A DNA stretch of 64,000 bases. It comes from Microbacterium sp. zg-B185 (GTDB lineage: Bacteria > Actinomycetota > Actinomycetes > Actinomycetales > Microbacteriaceae). Each line of letters opens with the position of its first letter. Position 1 is the stretch's first letter. Below the pieces are notes generated by a model. That model had not been told where the DNA came from. It searched no databases and saw nothing but the letters and a program-made list of their open reading frames with translations. Of the stretch, positions 27,717 to 36,862 are shown one piece after another. The stretch spans positions 1,364,001 through 1,428,000 of the forward strand of contig NZ_CP126739.1 in NCBI RefSeq assembly GCF_030246885.1. The letters run 5' to 3'. Made by a program: the position numbers and the translations under genes.

Positions 27717-28775
27717 TCATCTTCCCCCGCCGCTGCCGTCCCCCTCCGGAACGAGGTCGGCGGTGTGGTACATGAAGACCAGCCGTGCGGGCACCGTACC
27801 GGCAAGCACCTCGTCGACCGAGTCGTTCACCTGTTGCAGCTCGCGCGTCTCGGTGATCACGCGGGTGCGTCCCGCGGCGTGAAGGGCGAAGACCTCTGCG
27901 AGGTCCTGCCGGGTCCCGACGATCGAGCCGATGATGCTGATGCCCTTCAGGACCGTGTCGAAGATCGGCACCGTAAGCGTTCCCTCGGCGGGCAGTGAGA
28001 CCAGGACCAGGCGCCCTCCGCGGTTGAGCGCGTCGAAGGCCTGACCGAAGACGGCCGGCGCTACCGCGAGGATGATCGCGGCGTCCGCACCGCCGAGGTC
28101 GCGGATCGCCTGTACCGGATCCTCACGACGTGCGTTCACGACGAAGTCAGCGCCGAGTTCGGTGGCCAGTTCCAGCTTTTCCTCCGTGACATCGACCGCG
28201 ATGACCTTGGCGCCGACGAGCCGGGCATACTGGACCGCCAGGTGACCGAGGCCTCCGATGCCGAACACCGCGACTGTTTCCCCGGGGGTGATGCGGGCGT
28301 TCTTGATGGCGGCATAGGTCGTGACGCCCGCGCACGTCAACGGTGCAGCGTCCAAGGGCGTGACGTTGTCCGGAACCGGGACGGCGAAGCGTGCCTCGGC
28401 GAGCATGTACTCGGCGTAGCCGCCATCGACGGCGTACCCGTTATTGAACTGCTTTTCACACAGGTTCTCCCGTCCGTCGATGCAGTAGCGGCATTCCCCA
28501 CAGGCGTGGCCGAGCCACGGCATGGCGACGCGCTGACCGACGCGCCGCGTCGTCACACCCTCCCCAAGCTCTTCAACGATCCCGACGCCTTCGTGCCCCG
28601 GAACGAGGGGCAGATGCGCCTTGACGGGCCAGTCGCCGTGCATCGCGTGGATGTCGGTATGACAGAGACCGCAGGCTTCGAGCCGGACCAAAACCTGGCC
28701 CGGGCCCGGTTGAGGAACGGGACGCTCCTCGACTCGCGCCGGTGACCCGAAGGCTGTGACGACCGCTGCACGCAT
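27717..28775 (-). CDS. adhP: Zinc-dependent alcohol dehydrogenase (AdhP type)
   Basis: Medium-chain dehydrogenase (352 aa) oxidising primary alcohols with NAD+. Catalytic zinc ligands are Cys in ACGLCHTDIH, His-Glu in PGHEGVG and a later Cys. The structural zinc is held by the four-Cys cluster CGECRYCIDGRENLC. The cofactor fold is GIGGLGHLAVQYAR. AGGAGG lies just before the ATG at 28775. It is 95 nt downstream of an aldehyde dehydrogenase on the same strand, so the pair could take an alcohol to its acid. Confidence 0.93.
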   Translation of the reverse strand: MRAAVVTAFGSPARVEERPVPQPGPGQVLVRLEACGLCHTDIHAMHGDWPVKAHLPLVPGHEGVGIVEELGEGVTTRRVGQRVAMPWLGHACGECRYCIDGRENLCEKQFNNGYAVDGGYAEYMLAEARFAVPVPDNVTPLDAAPLTCAGVTTYAAIKNARITPGETVAVFGIGGLGHLAVQYARLVGAKVIAVDVTEEKLELATELGADFVVNARREDPVQAIRDLGGADAAIILAVAPAVFGQAFDALNRGGRLVLVSLPAEGTLTVPIFDTVLKGISIIGSIVGTRQDLAEVFALHAAGRTRVITETRELQQVNDSVDEVLAGTVPARLVFMYHTADLVPEGDGSGGGR

Positions 28776-28870
28776 GATTCCTCCTCGTTCGGACCCGCAT
28801 GGACGAAGTCTGTCCGTACGGAGGTCCGGGCGCGCGTGCCGAAGGTCCCGTCGCCCGTTCCGGATTCGGG

Positions 28871-30355
28871 CTACGAGACGTCCGCGGGATCGATCGCGAT
28901 GATCACCGACTTGGACCTGGTGAACGACTCCAGCGCCTCCGGCCCGCTCTCGCGCCCCCAGCCGGAGGACTTCACCCCGCCGAACGGCACGGCGGGATCG
29001 AGCATCGCCCAGCCGTTGATCCAGATGATGCCCGCCTCCAGCCGGTTGGCCACGCGGTGGGCGCGGCTGATGCTGCCGGTCTGCACGCCGGCCGCCAGCC
29101 CGTACGCGGTGCTGTTGGCGAGGCCGATCGCCTCATCCTCCGTGTCGAAGGGCTGGACCGTCAGCACCGGGCCGAACACCTCTTCCTGCACGGCGACCGC
29201 GTCGTTGCCGAGCCCGGCGATCACGGTGGGGGCGAAGTAGAACCCGCCGTCCAGCTCGACGCGATGACCGCCGGTGATGATCGTGCCGCCCGAGGCGACG
29301 GCATCTTGCACCATCTCCTCGACCTTCTCCAACTGCACCCGGCTGGCCAGTGGCCCGATGACGGTGCCGGGATCACTCGGACGACCCAGCAGGACACCAC
29401 CGACGGCCTGACCCAGAATGCCCACGACGGTGTCGTACAGCGGACGCTCCACCAGCAGCCGCGGACCGGCCATGCAGAATTGGCCGGTGTTGAACACGAA
29501 TGCATTGATCACGGCCCCGATCGCCTTGTCCACGTCCGCGTCGGCGAAGACGATGTTGGCGGCGTTGCCGCCGAGCTCCGCCACGATCGGCTTGAGGTGC
29601 TCTCCCGCGGTGCGCGCCACAATCCGGCCGACGGCCGTGGACCCGGTGAAGGCGATCATGTCGACGCCCGGATGCCGCACCAGGGCGTCGCCCAGTTCGG
29701 CCCCGGGTCCGACGACGAGGTTGTAGACCCCGTCCGGGACGCCGGCGTCCCGCAGGATCTCGGCCATCAGCAGCGCACTCAACGGCGTCTGCGGGGCGGG
29801 CTTGTGAACGACGGTGTTGCCGGCCGCGAGCGCGGGGGCGAGCTTGGAGCTGGAGAGGATCAGCGGGAAGTTGAACGGACTGATCGCCGCGACCACCCCT
29901 CGCGGTTCACGTCGTGTGAACGCGAACGCGGGCAGGGGCGTCTCCCGGACGGATCCGTCGAGGTGCTGCGCCAGGCTCGCGAAGTACTCGAACTGGTCCG
30001 CGGCGGTCGGCACGTCGATCATCCGCGCGAACAGGATGGGCTTGCCGACATCCAGGCTCTCGGCCTGCGCCAGTTCTTCGGCCCGCTCTCGGATCAGCGC
30101 GGCCACGCGCAGGAGTACGCGAGAGCGCTCTCGTCCCGAGATCCTCGACCAGCTGCCGGCGTCGAACGCGGCTCGCGCGGCCTGGACGGCGGCATCCACG
30201 TCGGCCGTCGATGCCGCGGCGACCTCGCCGAGCCTTTCGCCCGTCGCCGGATTGGTGACCTCCATGCGGGCGCCGTCCACCGCCTCCTGCCAGCGACCTG
30301 CGATCATCAGATCCGTGCGGATCCCGGGTGCGGCCGCGGCCGTCGTCTGAGTCAC
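28871..30355 (-). CDS. NAD-dependent aldehyde dehydrogenase
   Basis: A 494-aa aldehyde dehydrogenase. The general-base Glu is in VAELGGNAANIVF, the nucleophile Cys in NTGQFCMAGPRLL, and the cofactor-binding region is NFPLILSSSKLAPALAAGNTVVHKPA. GAGGAG before the GTG at 30355 sets the start. It resembles betaine-, phenylacet- or gamma-aminobutyraldehyde-type enzymes, and the exact substrate is unclear. It is transcribed toward the alcohol dehydrogenase gene. Confidence 0.92.
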   Translation of the reverse strand: MTQTTAAAAPGIRTDLMIAGRWQEAVDGARMEVTNPATGERLGEVAAASTADVDAAVQAARAAFDAGSWSRISGRERSRVLLRVAALIRERAEELAQAESLDVGKPILFARMIDVPTAADQFEYFASLAQHLDGSVRETPLPAFAFTRREPRGVVAAISPFNFPLILSSSKLAPALAAGNTVVHKPAPQTPLSALLMAEILRDAGVPDGVYNLVVGPGAELGDALVRHPGVDMIAFTGSTAVGRIVARTAGEHLKPIVAELGGNAANIVFADADVDKAIGAVINAFVFNTGQFCMAGPRLLVERPLYDTVVGILGQAVGGVLLGRPSDPGTVIGPLASRVQLEKVEEMVQDAVASGGTIITGGHRVELDGGFYFAPTVIAGLGNDAVAVQEEVFGPVLTVQPFDTEDEAIGLANSTAYGLAAGVQTGSISRAHRVANRLEAGIIWINGWAMLDPAVPFGGVKSSGWGRESGPEALESFTRSKSVIIAIDPADVS

Positions 30356-30566
30356 TTCTTCTCCTCTTCGAGAGCCCTGACGGGAAGGAACCGATCGTGC
30401 GCAGCGCTGCGTGATCCGGGTCGGGTCGTGCGCCGGGTTGCAACGATCCGTGGTCTGTCAGTCTCGCTGAAAGGCATCAGCGTGACAAGAGGCACGGGAT
30501 CATAATGAAGCCATGGATGCTGCCGTGTCGTCCTCCTCAGAGCGCGCCGTGGCGTGATTCCCGCGG
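30356..30566. other. Regulatory gap upstream of the aldehyde dehydrogenase
   Basis: 211 nt without a gene. On the minus strand it holds a possible -10, TATGAT (30504-30499), and an 8-bp palindrome GTTGCAAC (30437-30444) that could be a repressor site. No convincing -35 is seen. Confidence 0.4.
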
Positions 30567-31472
30567 TCAGCGCACCAGTTCCCGGAGGGCCTCGGCGGCC
30601 AGCGCCGCGTACTCGGGGTTGTCGTCGCTGTGGTCCAGCAGCAGGAGGGCCACCGCTGCCGCCCATCCGTGCGCGCGCGTCCACGTCGCCGCGTCGTACC
30701 GCTCGCCGGTCGCGGCGATGAATTCCGCCCTGCCGACGGGATCGAAGGCAAGCCACGCGACGGCGAGGTCGTAGGCGGGATCGCCGGCGGTCACATCGCC
30801 GAAGTCGATGATCGCGACCAGCGCAGAGCCCCGCGCGATGAGGTTCCCGGGGTGCAGATCGCCGTGGATCCAGACCGGAGCGTCCGTCCACGCGGGCGCG
30901 GCCAGCGCGGTCGCCCACAGCCTCTCCGCACGGGCCAGCGCCGCGCTTGAGATGCGCCCTCGCAGCGACGCCAGGCGCCCGGCCACACCGGCGGCCCGGT
31001 GCGCGAGCGGCACGCCGCGCACCGGGTTGACCGGATGATCCGCGGGCGCCGGGACGTGCAGGGCGATCAGCGCGGCCGCGAGGGGTGCGGCCCAGCCCGC
31101 GCGTTCGGCTCGGGGGATGCCGAGGCCGGCCGCGCCGTCGAACCAGGGCACGATCGACCACGCCCAGGGGAAAGAGAGCTGGGGGCGGCCGTTCACCACC
31201 GGCGCGGGGACGCCGACGCCGGTGACGGCGAGACGCGCCGCGATCGGGCCGAGCACGTCCTGTTCGTGCAGAACGAGCGGAGCGGACAGTGCCCGACGGG
31301 GCAGTCGCACGGCCCAGGCCTCACCCAGACGCCACACCGAGCAGTCCCACCCGTCCGCGACATGCGCGAGGGAGAGGTTTCCTGCGCCGGGAACCGCGCC
31401 GGCCTGCGCTCTGACCAGACCGCGCACGAGCTCCTCCGAGATGACCAGTTCGGCGGCGGGCTTGTCGGGCAC
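30567..31472 (-). CDS. Aminoglycoside phosphotransferase-fold kinase
   Basis: A 301-aa APH/choline-kinase-like protein. The nucleotide lobe is in residues 1-100. The catalytic loop WIHGDLHPGNLIARG and the Mg-binding IIDFGDVTAGDPAYDLA are both intact, so it should be an active kinase. Such proteins may modify antibiotics such as macrolides, or small metabolites. Nothing here shows true resistance. The GTG at 31472 is used. It is divergent from the fructose regulator by 88 nt. Confidence 0.83.
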   Translation of the reverse strand: MPDKPAAELVISEELVRGLVRAQAGAVPGAGNLSLAHVADGWDCSVWRLGEAWAVRLPRRALSAPLVLHEQDVLGPIAARLAVTGVGVPAPVVNGRPQLSFPWAWSIVPWFDGAAGLGIPRAERAGWAAPLAAALIALHVPAPADHPVNPVRGVPLAHRAAGVAGRLASLRGRISSAALARAERLWATALAAPAWTDAPVWIHGDLHPGNLIARGSALVAIIDFGDVTAGDPAYDLAVAWLAFDPVGRAEFIAATGERYDAATWTRAHGWAAAVALLLLDHSDDNPEYAALAAEALRELVR

Positions 31473-31508
31473 CCATCGACCCTATCCAAAGCGTTCCCAA
31501 CAGGGACC

Positions 31509-31545
31509 TTGTGTATGTGTGGGAATGTGTTGTAATCTGTGGGAA
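31509..31545 (+). promoter_or_regulatory. fru promoter with paired TGTGGGAA sites
   Basis: TTGTGT (31509-31514) and TGTAAT (31531-31536), 16 nt apart, form the promoter. Two identical octamers TGTGGGAA at 31518-31525 and 31538-31545 start exactly 20 bp apart (two helical turns) and flank the -10. They are good candidate sites for the DeoR-type regulator encoded next. Confidence 0.6.
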
Positions 31546-31560
31546 ATTCGAGGAGGAACC

Positions 31561-32346
31561 GTGTACGCGATGGAGCGCCAAGAGCTGATCGAGCGACTGC
31601 TGCTCGACGAAGGACGCGTCAGGGTCGTCGACCTGGCCCGCCGCTTCGAGGTGACCACCGAGACCGTGCGCCGTGATCTGGACCAGCTGGATCGGATGGG
31701 GGCACTGCGCCGCGTCCACGGCGGCGCAGTCGTCCGGGACCGCGAGAGCACTGTCGAGCCGACGCTCACGGAGCGCTCCCACCGTCGCAGCGAAGCGAAG
31801 GCGGCGATCGCGCGTCGCGCGCTGGCGCTGGTCGGCGATCGATTCCATGGATCGCTCTACCTGGATGCCGGAACCACCACGCATGCGGTCGCCGCGCAAC
31901 TCGAGGAACGGTTGCTGGTCACCGGCGGCCAGGCGGAGGTCGTCACGCACTCCATGACACTGGCCCACACCCTCGCCGGAGCATCCGAGTCATCGCTCAC
32001 CGTCATCGGGGGACGGGTGCGCACTGCGACCGCCGCCGCCGTCGGCGCCGATACGGTGCGCGCGATCGAGAGGCTGCGGCCGGACATCGCGTTTCTCGGC
32101 ACGAACGGCATCTCCTCCACGTTCGGCGCGAGCACCCCCGACCCCGATGAGGCCGCCGTCAAGTCCGCGATCGTGCGGGCAGCGCGGCGGGTCGTCGTCC
32201 TCGCGGACGCGGAGAAGCTCGGCCATGACCTCCTCGTGAGCTTCGCCTCCCTGGACGAGATCGATGTCCTCGTGACGGATGCTGCGCCGGACGCCGAGTT
32301 GGGCGCCGCCCTGGCGGATGCCGACGTGGAGGTGTGGGTGGCATGA
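31561..32346 (+). CDS. fruR: DeoR-family regulator of the fructose operon
   Basis: A 261-aa repressor. The N-terminal winged helix is RVRVVDLARRFEVTTETVRRDLDQLDRMGALRRVHGG, with the usual DeoR 'ETVRRDL' helix. The C-terminal DeoRC domain, which binds a sugar phosphate, follows (LDAGTTTHAVAAQL, FLGTNGIS). AGGAGG at 31551-31556 serves the GTG at 31561; an ATG at 31570 is possible. It is first in the operon with fruK and the PTS gene, so fructose-1-phosphate is the likely inducer (family knowledge). Confidence 0.9.
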   Translation: MYAMERQELIERLLLDEGRVRVVDLARRFEVTTETVRRDLDQLDRMGALRRVHGGAVVRDRESTVEPTLTERSHRRSEAKAAIARRALALVGDRFHGSLYLDAGTTTHAVAAQLEERLLVTGGQAEVVTHSMTLAHTLAGASESSLTVIGGRVRTATAAAVGADTVRAIERLRPDIAFLGTNGISSTFGASTPDPDEAAVKSAIVRAARRVVVLADAEKLGHDLLVSFASLDEIDVLVTDAAPDAELGAALADADVEVWVA

Positions 32347-33332
32347 GTGCGCGCGCGCAGCCCGGCGGCAGGATCGTGACCGTCACCGCCAATCCCTCGC
32401 TGGATCGCACGATCACCCTGTGCGACACCCTGCGTCCCGGCGAGGTGCAGGCAGCAGCATCCGCTCGCGAAGACGCCGGAGGCAAGGGCATCAACGTCGC
32501 GCGGGTGATCGCCGCGGCAGGAATCCAGACCCTCGCGGTCCTGCCGCTGGCCAGCGACGATCCCTTCGCCGCGGTGCTCCGCTCGAGCGGTGTCACCGCG
32601 CATGCGGTCCAGATCGACGGACACGTCCGCGCGAACCTGACGATCACCGACCCTGCCGGCGTGACCACGAAGCTCAACCTTCCCGGAGCGCCTCTCTCGG
32701 CGCAGGATGCGACCGCGCTGATCGCCGCCGTGGTCGCCGCCAGCGAGGGTGCCGCGTGGCTGGTGCTCGCCGGGTCGCTTCCCCCGGGAGTCGGCGTCCG
32801 GTTCTACGTTGATGTCATCCGCGCCGTTCGGCGGCGGTGGGGCGCACAGGCGCCGCGCGTCGCCGTCGACACGTCCGGCGCCGCCCTGCGCGCGGTCGTG
32901 GACGAGGCCGCACCGGATCTGATCAAGCCGAACGAGGAGGAGCTGGCCGAGCTGGCCGGCATCGCGCTCGCGGACAGGACGGACCTGGCAGCGGCCGTGC
33001 TTCCGGTCGCACGTGCGCTCGTTCCCGCCCGCGTTGCCGCAGCCCTGGTCACCCTGGGGGCCGAGGGCGCTGTGCTGGTCACCGCCGACGGCGCCTGGCA
33101 GGCCAGGCAGCCCCCGATCCGCGTCGTCAGCACGGTCGGCGCGGGCGACAGCGCCCTGGCCGGTTACCTCATCGCGGACGTGGACGGCCCGCATGATTGG
33201 GCCGGTGACGACCCCGCCGAGCGGCTGCGTCGCGCGGTCCGCTACGGCGCGGCGGCGGCATCCCTTCCGGGCACCCAAGCCCCCTCACCGCAGGACCTGC
33301 CCGCCGGCGAGGTCCTCCTTCGCGCTCTCTGA
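32343..33332 (+). CDS. fruK: 1-phosphofructokinase
   Basis: PfkB-family kinase (329 aa) that makes fructose-1,6-bisphosphate from the fructose-1-phosphate delivered by the PTS. TANPSLDRTI starts the substrate site, EDAGGKGINVARV is PfkB motif 1, and STVGAGDSALAGY is motif 2 with the catalytic Asp. Its ATG lies in the regulator's stop (ATGA). It is followed 48 nt later by the EIIABC gene. A second PfkB kinase lies at 52.2-53.2 kb outside any PTS context. Confidence 0.93.
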   Translation: MSARAQPGGRIVTVTANPSLDRTITLCDTLRPGEVQAAASAREDAGGKGINVARVIAAAGIQTLAVLPLASDDPFAAVLRSSGVTAHAVQIDGHVRANLTITDPAGVTTKLNLPGAPLSAQDATALIAAVVAASEGAAWLVLAGSLPPGVGVRFYVDVIRAVRRRWGAQAPRVAVDTSGAALRAVVDEAAPDLIKPNEEELAELAGIALADRTDLAAAVLPVARALVPARVAAALVTLGAEGAVLVTADGAWQARQPPIRVVSTVGAGDSALAGYLIADVDGPHDWAGDDPAERLRRAVRYGAAAASLPGTQAPSPQDLPAGEVLLRAL

Positions 33333-33380
33333 TCGCCCCCCGCCACAACTGCACCGCACTCCCGACCATTGGAGGTCATC

Positions 33381-35453
33381 GTGTCCCAGACAATCACCCC
33401 GGAGCTGGTGTCGCTGGACACCCCGCTCGGCGCCGACAAGGCGTCGGTGATCCGTGCCCTTGCGGCACGCGTCGCCGAGCAGGGCAGGGCAGCCGACGCC
33501 GACGCGCTGTTCCAGGACGCCTGGGCGCGAGAGCAGAAGGACGAGACCGGGCTGCCCGGCGGCATCGCCATTCCGCACGCCAAGAGTCCCTCCGTCACCG
33601 TGCCCTCACTCGCCTTCGCACGGCTGAAGCCCGGTGTCGACTTCGGTGCACCCGACGGCCCCGCCGACCTGGTGTTCCTCATCGCCGCTCCCGAGGACGC
33701 GGCCGAAGCTCACCTTGCGGTGCTCTCCAAGCTCGCCCGCAGCCTGATGCAGGATGAGTTCACCAGCGGTCTGCGAGCCGCCACCACCGCGGATGAGGTC
33801 GTCGCGATCGTGCGCACGGCCATCGGCGAGACGGACGCCGCACCCGCGACGACCGCGACCTCGGCTGCGTCGGCCGGCGCAGCCGCCTCGGCGCCGCCCG
33901 TCGCCGCTGCGCTGAGCGTCGACGGGCGCCCTGCCCGGGTGGTCGCCGTGACGGCGTGCGCGACCGGCATCGCCCACACGTTCATGGCCGCCGACGCCCT
34001 CACCGCCGCGGGAAAGAAGGCGGGGATCGACCTCGTCGTCGAGCCGCAGGGCTCGAGCGGATATCAGGCGCTGCCGCGAGACGTGATCGACAACGCCGAC
34101 GCGGTCATCTTCGCCACCGATGTCGATGTGCGCGAACCGCAGCGCTTCGCCGGCAAGCCGGTCGTCCGCTCGGGGGTGAAGCGGGGGATCGAACAGCCCG
34201 ATCAGATGATCGCCGAGGCGGTCGCCGCAGCCAACGATCCGAGCTCCGCACGGGTCAGCGGCACCGCGACCGCGGCGTCGACGCCCACGGCCGCGCCGCT
34301 GTCCTTCGGCGCGCGCATCCAGCGGATCCTGCTCACCGGCGTCAGCTACATGATCCCGTTCGTCGCCGGCGGCGGTCTGCTGATCGCGCTGGGCTTCCTG
34401 CTCGGCGGGTACGAGGTCACCGCCAACGCCGCGACGGTGATCACCCAGAACTCGCTGTGGGATCTGCCGACCGAGGAGATCACCTCGCCACTGGGCGCGC
34501 TCGGGCAGTACCTGGGCTCGGTGTTCTACATGATCGGCTCGACGTCGATGGGCTTCCTCGTCTCAGCGCTGGCCGGCTACATCGCCTTCGCGATCGCCGA
34601 TCGACCCGGGATCGCACCGGGATTCGTCGCCGGCGCGGTCGCCGTGCTGATGAACGCGGGCTTCATCGGCGGTATCGTCGGCGGTCTGCTGGCCGGTCTG
34701 GTGGCGTGGTGGCTGGGCCGCCTGCCGGCGCCGCGCTGGCTTCGGAGCCTGATGCCGGTGGTGATCATCCCGCTGGTGGGCTCGATCATCGCGTCCGGTC
34801 TGATGATCCTCATCCTGGGTCGCCCGATCGCGACACTGATGATGTGGCTCACCGACTGGCTGACCAGTCTCACCGAGTCGGGCGGCGCTGCCATCGGCCT
34901 GGGCGTGATCCTGGGCCTGATGATGTGCTTCGACCTGGGCGGTCCGGTCAACAAGGTGGCGTACGCCTTCGCGGTCGCCGGACTGGCGGCCGGATCGGCG
35001 GATAACCCCGCACCGCTGCTGATCATGGGCGCTGTGATGTGCGCGGGCATGGTCCCGCCGCTGGCCATGGCTCTGGCTTCGACGGTCCTGGCCCGGAACG
35101 TGTTCACTCCGGTGGAGCGCGAGAACGGCAAGGCCGCGTGGCTGCTCGGGGCCTCGTTCATCTCCGAGGGCGCGATCCCGTTCGCGGCGGCCGACCCGCT
35201 GCGGGTTATCCCGGCCTCGATGGTCGGCGGCGCCGTGACCGGTGCGCTGTGCATGGTGTTCAACGTGCAGTCCTACGCACCGCACGGCGGCATCTTCGTC
35301 CTCTTCGCGATCAGTCCCGTCTGGGGCTTCCTGGCGGCGCTCATCGCCGGCGTGCTCGTCACCGCCTTCCTGGTCGTCGCCTTCAAGCGCTTCATCGCGC
35401 CCAAGGAGCTGAAGGTGGCCGAGAACATCGGCGCGGTAGCGGTTCCGGCGTGA
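33381..35453 (+). CDS. fruA: PTS fructose transporter EIIABC
   Basis: A 690-aa three-domain permease that takes up fructose and phosphorylates it at C1. EIIA occupies residues 1-150 with the phospho-His at about H66 (GGIAIPHAK). EIIB spans about 185-285 with the phospho-Cys at residue 193 (TACATGIAHTF). EIIC follows from about 310 with 8-10 membrane helices. Ala/Thr-rich linkers join the domains. GGAGG (33371-33375) fixes the GTG at 33381. The order A-B-C is typical of actinobacterial FruA. Confidence 0.95.
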   Translation: MSQTITPELVSLDTPLGADKASVIRALAARVAEQGRAADADALFQDAWAREQKDETGLPGGIAIPHAKSPSVTVPSLAFARLKPGVDFGAPDGPADLVFLIAAPEDAAEAHLAVLSKLARSLMQDEFTSGLRAATTADEVVAIVRTAIGETDAAPATTATSAASAGAAASAPPVAAALSVDGRPARVVAVTACATGIAHTFMAADALTAAGKKAGIDLVVEPQGSSGYQALPRDVIDNADAVIFATDVDVREPQRFAGKPVVRSGVKRGIEQPDQMIAEAVAAANDPSSARVSGTATAASTPTAAPLSFGARIQRILLTGVSYMIPFVAGGGLLIALGFLLGGYEVTANAATVITQNSLWDLPTEEITSPLGALGQYLGSVFYMIGSTSMGFLVSALAGYIAFAIADRPGIAPGFVAGAVAVLMNAGFIGGIVGGLLAGLVAWWLGRLPAPRWLRSLMPVVIIPLVGSIIASGLMILILGRPIATLMMWLTDWLTSLTESGGAAIGLGVILGLMMCFDLGGPVNKVAYAFAVAGLAAGSADNPAPLLIMGAVMCAGMVPPLAMALASTVLARNVFTPVERENGKAAWLLGASFISEGAIPFAAADPLRVIPASMVGGAVTGALCMVFNVQSYAPHGGIFVLFAISPVWGFLAALIAGVLVTAFLVVAFKRFIAPKELKVAENIGAVAVPA

Positions 35454-35520
35454 CCCTCGCCCCCCTCGCCTCGGATGCGGAATGCTGGAGTCAGCCGTCT
35501 TCTACGAAAGGTGAATACCC

Positions 35521-35790
35521 ATGAGCGAACGTCAGGCAACCATCGCGAGCAGCTCCGGCTTGCACGCGCGGCCCGCGAAGCTGTTCGTGCAGGCCGTTCA
35601 GGAGAAGAAGATCCCGGTCACCATCGCCGTGGAGGGGGGCGCCGATCTCAACGCCGGAAGCATCCTGTCGCTCATGGGCTTGGGCGCCTCGCACGGCACC
35701 GTCGTGACGCTCAAAGCCGAGGGGGAGGGCTCGGAGCAGGCGCTCGACGAGCTCGTGGCGCTGCTGGAGACGGACCTCGACGCGGAGTGA
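35521..35790 (+). CDS. ptsH: Phosphocarrier protein HPr
   Basis: An 89-aa PTS carrier passing phosphate from enzyme I to the EIIA domain. The active His is H15 in SSGLHARPA. The regulatory-type Ser (about S47) is in NAGSILSLMGLG. It lies 67 nt after fruA with AAAGG as ribosome binding site, so HPr expression is tied to fructose. Enzyme I is not in the window. Confidence 0.95.
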   Translation: MSERQATIASSSGLHARPAKLFVQAVQEKKIPVTIAVEGGADLNAGSILSLMGLGASHGTVVTLKAEGEGSEQALDELVALLETDLDAE

Positions 35791-35814
35791 TGGGTCCGGG
35801 CGTCATCGGACGAT

Positions 35815-35857
35815 GACGTCGGATGCCGCGGCCCTCGGGGTCGCGGCATCCGTCGTC
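35815..35857. terminator. Bidirectional hairpin between ptsH and the convergent hydrolase
   Basis: GGATGCCGCG (35821-35830) pairs perfectly with CGCGGCATCC (35842-35851). The stem extends outward by about six more pairs with one mismatch. It lies in the short gap between two convergent genes. Confidence 0.65.
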
Positions 35858-35864
35858 TCCGGCC

Positions 35865-36503
35865 TCACAGGTCTGTCGCGTCCCCGGGTTCCAGCTCGAG
35901 GAACTCGCCGCCGTTCTTCTCGGTGGCCCAGCGCAACCGCGCGCGGTGCATCGTCCGCCCGATCACCGAGAGCGTCATGTCGTGCGTGCCGAACGCCTGC
36001 TGGGGCGCGACGGCGAGGACGAAGTCCATCGCGTCGCCGATCTTGAGCCACGGTGCGCCCAACGGCGCAGCCAGCAGCCGCACGTCCACGCCCTTGGGTA
36101 CGGCGTACGAATCCCCGGGGTAGTAGAACTGATCGTTCACGAGGACGCCGACGTTGTCGACCACGGGCACCGTCTCATGGATGACGGCGTGCTGCCCGCC
36201 GAAGAACCTGAGGGTGAACGGCTCGATCTGCACCGTGTCGCCGGGGTTCACCATGGTGATGTCGTAGCCGGCCGCGGCCTTCACGACACCCTCCGGCGCG
36301 AAGATGGGGATGTCGGGGGCGTTGCGCAGGAGCCGGTCCAGGTGGTCCGGCGTCCAGTGGTCGGCGTGCTCGTGGGTGATGACGATCGCCACCACCTCAC
36401 CCAGGTCTACCAGGGGGTCGGTGAATGATCCGGGGTCGATGACCAGGGTCTTGCCGGAGTCCTGGACGGTGAGCGCGGCGTGGAGGTGCTTTGTGACTCG
36501 CAT
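35865..36503 (-). CDS. Metal-dependent hydrolase, UlaG-like beta-lactamase fold
   Basis: A 212-aa metallo-hydrolase. The metal site is ITHEHADHW near residues 48-56, with further ligands in HAVIHE and GDSYAVP. The protein begins MRVTKHLHAALTVQDSGKTLVIDPG, normal for UlaG-like or TaqL-type MBL-fold proteins, so the ATG at 36503 is used rather than upstream codons. The substrate is unknown, and no ascorbate genes are nearby. Confidence 0.82.
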   Translation of the reverse strand: MRVTKHLHAALTVQDSGKTLVIDPGSFTDPLVDLGEVVAIVITHEHADHWTPDHLDRLLRNAPDIPIFAPEGVVKAAAGYDITMVNPGDTVQIEPFTLRFFGGQHAVIHETVPVVDNVGVLVNDQFYYPGDSYAVPKGVDVRLLAAPLGAPWLKIGDAMDFVLAVAPQQAFGTHDMTLSVIGRTMHRARLRWATEKNGGEFLELEPGDATDL

Positions 36504-36542
36504 CGTCCGAGTCAACCGGGCGAGGGCGGTCGGGGCAAGTTC

Positions 36543-36594
36543 TTGACACCCGGGTGGATTTGTCGGGTACGCCGAGCCCATGGCATACTTATAC
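36543..36594 (+). promoter_or_regulatory. Candidate promoter elements for tRNA-Glu
   Basis: A perfect TTGACA at 36543-36548 and a T/A-rich CATACTTATACG block at 36584-36595 precede the tRNA. Their spacing is too long for a single promoter, so they may belong to different ones. Confidence 0.3.
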
Positions 36595-36607
36595 GGTTGT
36601 CCTGTGC

Positions 36608-36683
36608 GGCCCCATCGTATAGAGGCCTAGTACGCCGCCCTCTCACGGCGGTAACGCGGGTTCGAATCCCGCTGGGGTCACCA
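36608..36683 (+). tRNA. tRNA-Glu (anticodon CUC)
   Basis: A 76-nt cloverleaf with encoded CCA. The acceptor stem is GGCCCCA with TGGGGTC, and the discriminator is A. The anticodon stem CCGCC/GGCGG encloses CTCTCAC with anticodon CTC. The T arm is CGGGTTCGAATCCCG. Confidence 0.96.
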
Positions 36684-36689
36684 ACACTG

Positions 36690-36717
36690 AAAACCCCCCG
36701 GATTTCCGGGGGGTTTT
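36690..36717 (+). terminator. Rho-independent terminator of tRNA-Glu
   Basis: AAAACCCCCCGG (36690-36701) pairs perfectly with CCGGGGGGTTTT (36706-36717) around an ATTT loop, seven bases after the tRNA's CCA. Confidence 0.9.
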
Positions 36718-36813
36718 CGAGTATCCGGGCGCGGATGCCGCGCCGCCCGGCCGCAGTGCCGGGGCACTCGCGCCGCCTGTGAGCCACCTGCGAGAGGCTC
36801 CGTTCCGCGGTGC

Positions 36814-36819
36814 TATCCT
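36814..36819 (+). promoter_or_regulatory. Probable -10 box of the ABC transporter operon
   Basis: TATCCT followed by GG lies 43 nt before the GTG start at 36863. Confidence 0.4.
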
Positions 36820-36862
36820 GGCCACGGCAGTTATGCCGACACAACTGTCAGTAAGGTTCACT

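Noticed and set aside
30567..31472. An acquired aminoglycoside-resistance gene
   Set aside because: It has the APH fold, but base composition and codon use match the neighbours, and there is no mobile element; a housekeeping kinase is at least as likely.
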